DNA from: Methylobacterium sp. 77
GTDB taxonomy: Bacteria; Pseudomonadota; Alphaproteobacteria; Rhizobiales; Beijerinckiaceae
NCBI RefSeq assembly: GCF_000372825.1
Contig: NZ_KB910516.1
Location: 3,763,825 to 3,827,824 of the forward strand
Length of the DNA: 64,000 nt
Direction of reading: 5' to 3'
In this document: one piece after another, positions 62,986-64,000 of the stretch
How positions within the stretch are numbered: position 1 is the stretch's first letter
Layout of the letters: the number at the start of each line of letters is the position of its first letter
The notes under the pieces: generated by a model
The model's database searches: none
Told to the model about the DNA's origin: nothing
Seen by the model: only the letters and a program-made list of their open reading frames with translations
Position numbers and translations under genes: made by a program

Positions 62986-64000
62986 TCACGCTCTTCGACG
63001 CGCAGCCTCGGTGGCGATGCGCAGGAGCGTCGCCGACGCATGGGCATGGGCAAGGTCGGGTTGCGCGCGGCGACAGGCTAGCACGGCCTCCTGGAGAAGC
63101 TGCACCGCATGGCGCAGGGCGACGGGCGACCACCGCCCGAGCTGGGCCTCGACGATGGATTTGCGGCGAAAGTGCAAGCCGCGCCAATTGCCGACCATCA
63201 TGCTCGGGCTCTGCCCATCCCCAGCGATCCGCGTCGAGAGAAGGGTGAGGGCATGGCGCAAGGCCGAGCCGAGCATCACCGAGGGATCCATACCCTCGTG
63301 GCGAAACCGGCGATAATCACGCTCGACCTCCTCGCTACGGCCGACGAAGGCAGCATCGATCAAGGTATTCAGGACGCTACCGGCGACGTCGCTCACCACC
63401 GCCTCGACGTCGTCCAGGCTGATCTCGGTCTGGCCCTTCGCATAGAGAGCGAGCTTCTCGATCTCGGATAAACTGGCCCGGCGGTCGCCACCGAGGCTCA
63501 TGGCGAGGACGTCCCGTGCCTCGCGGGCGATGCGCAAGCCGTGGTCCTGAAGGGTGCGGTCGATGAGGTCGGCGAGGGTTCGCTCGTCATCGGCGTAGCA
63601 GGGCAGCGCGAGAGCCCGGCTCGACTTCTCGCAGAGCGTTCGCAACGGCGCGCTCTTGGCGAGGTCACCCGCCTCCACGACGATGCGGGCGCCGGGGATC
63701 TCCGACTTCAGAGCCGCATCCACGGCGGGGGCATAATTGCGGCTTCCCGGCCGGACCCAGATGCTGCGCTGGCCGCCGAACAGGCCGACCGTACCGGCCT
63801 CGTCCACGAGGCGGCCGGTATCCGAGGCCAGGATATCGCCATCGATCTTGACCAGTGCGAACGGGTCGGACGGATCGGTGACGAAGCTTTCCGCCAGGCG
63901 CTTGGCACGCTCGAACACAAGGCCGGTATCCGGCCCGTAGACGAGGATCACCGCGATCTGCGACGCGGGTCCGCGTCGCAGCAGGGCTTCGATCTCGCCG
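62986..64000 (-). CDS. holA: DNA polymerase III subunit delta (5' end cut by window)
   Basis: HolA is the delta subunit of the clamp loader, which opens the beta clamp. At least 338 residues are visible, from GEIEALLRRGPASQIAVILV at the window edge to the C-terminal RIATEAARRRA. The AAA+-like start VYGPDTGLVFERAKRLAESF, VKIDGDILASDTGRLVDEA and EIEKLALYAKGQTEISLDDV are typical. A GTG at 63951 could be mistaken for the start, but the conserved reading frame continues to base 64000, so the true start lies outside. It reads into mnmG-rsmG-parA-parB. Confidence 0.92.
   Translation of the reverse strand, partial: GEIEALLRRGPASQIAVILVYGPDTGLVFERAKRLAESFVTDPSDPFALVKIDGDILASDTGRLVDEAGTVGLFGGQRSIWVRPGSRNYAPAVDAALKSEIPGARIVVEAGDLAKSAPLRTLCEKSSRALALPCYADDERTLADLIDRTLQDHGLRIAREARDVLAMSLGGDRRASLSEIEKLALYAKGQTEISLDDVEAVVSDVAGSVLNTLIDAAFVGRSEEVERDYRRFRHEGMDPSVMLGSALRHALTLLSTRIAGDGQSPSMMVGNWRGLHFRRKSIVEAQLGRWSPVALRHAVQLLQEAVLACRRAQPDLAHAHASATLLRIATEAARRRA

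Overview
The window is a chromosomal segment of a high-GC alphaproteobacterium, most likely of the Hyphomicrobiales (Rhizobiales) and possibly Methylobacterium-like. The order rests on gene neighbourhoods: aroE-maf-PPDK regulatory protein facing hemE across the origin, tyrA-hisC-chorismate mutase next to metX-metW, secB/timA/mltA/smr, and rho-mnmE beside parB-parA-rsmG-mnmG. It also rests on a CtrA-type box and GANTC sites at the origin. The genus is an inference. No insertion sequence, prophage, CRISPR array, tRNA or rRNA was seen. This is core chromosome, densely coded on both strands.

Layout. 1-2.4 kb: aroE, maf and the PPDK/PEP-synthase regulatory protein, all leftward. 2.4-3.03 kb: a gene-free stretch that looks like the chromosomal replication origin, with three DnaA-box-like 9-mers, a full CtrA box and an AT-rich dyad. 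3.0-8.3 kb: haem genes hemE and hemJ, a small secreted protein, then hisG, hisZ and hemH on the other strand. 8.4-16.8 kb: a methyltransferase, a 5'-nucleotidase-type phosphoesterase, ung, rlmN, a gamma-glutamyltranspeptidase and plsC. 17-25.3 kb: a DUF2125 protein (its gene carries a second parS-like palindrome), tyrA-hisC-chorismate mutase, metX-metW and a membrane class III cyclase. 25.4-33.3 kb: two very small proteins, bioC, an extensin-like lipoprotein, RNase T2, rlmJ, a glycolate-oxidase-type flavoprotein and a cytochrome c with strong terminators.

33.4-49.2 kb: the ohrR/ohr peroxide pair, an NfeD/SPFH pair, envelope proteins of unknown role, a lipid kinase, terC, the wreck of a TonB-dependent siderophore receptor, an acid phosphatase, dapD, a response regulator beside an L,D-transpeptidase, and an MFS transporter facing a MarR regulator. 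49.2-64 kb: hisS, secB, timA-mltA-smr, rho and mnmE, then the leftward block holA (cut by the window end), mnmG, rsmG, parA, parB. A perfect 16-bp parS lies inside the start of rsmG.

How it works together. The window holds the replication-segregation hub of the chromosome: an origin candidate at 2.4-3.0 kb, ParA/ParB with one perfect parS about 58 kb away, and another parS-like site about 15 kb from the origin. Compared with the compact order seen in many relatives (hemE-hemJ-rho-mnmE-mnmG-rsmG-parA-parB-holA), about 51 kb separates hemJ from rho here and the par block is inverted relative to mnmE. I saw no obviously new defence or mobile system. The most interesting signals are the origin architecture, the dispersed parS and DnaA sites, and a few oddly built genes.
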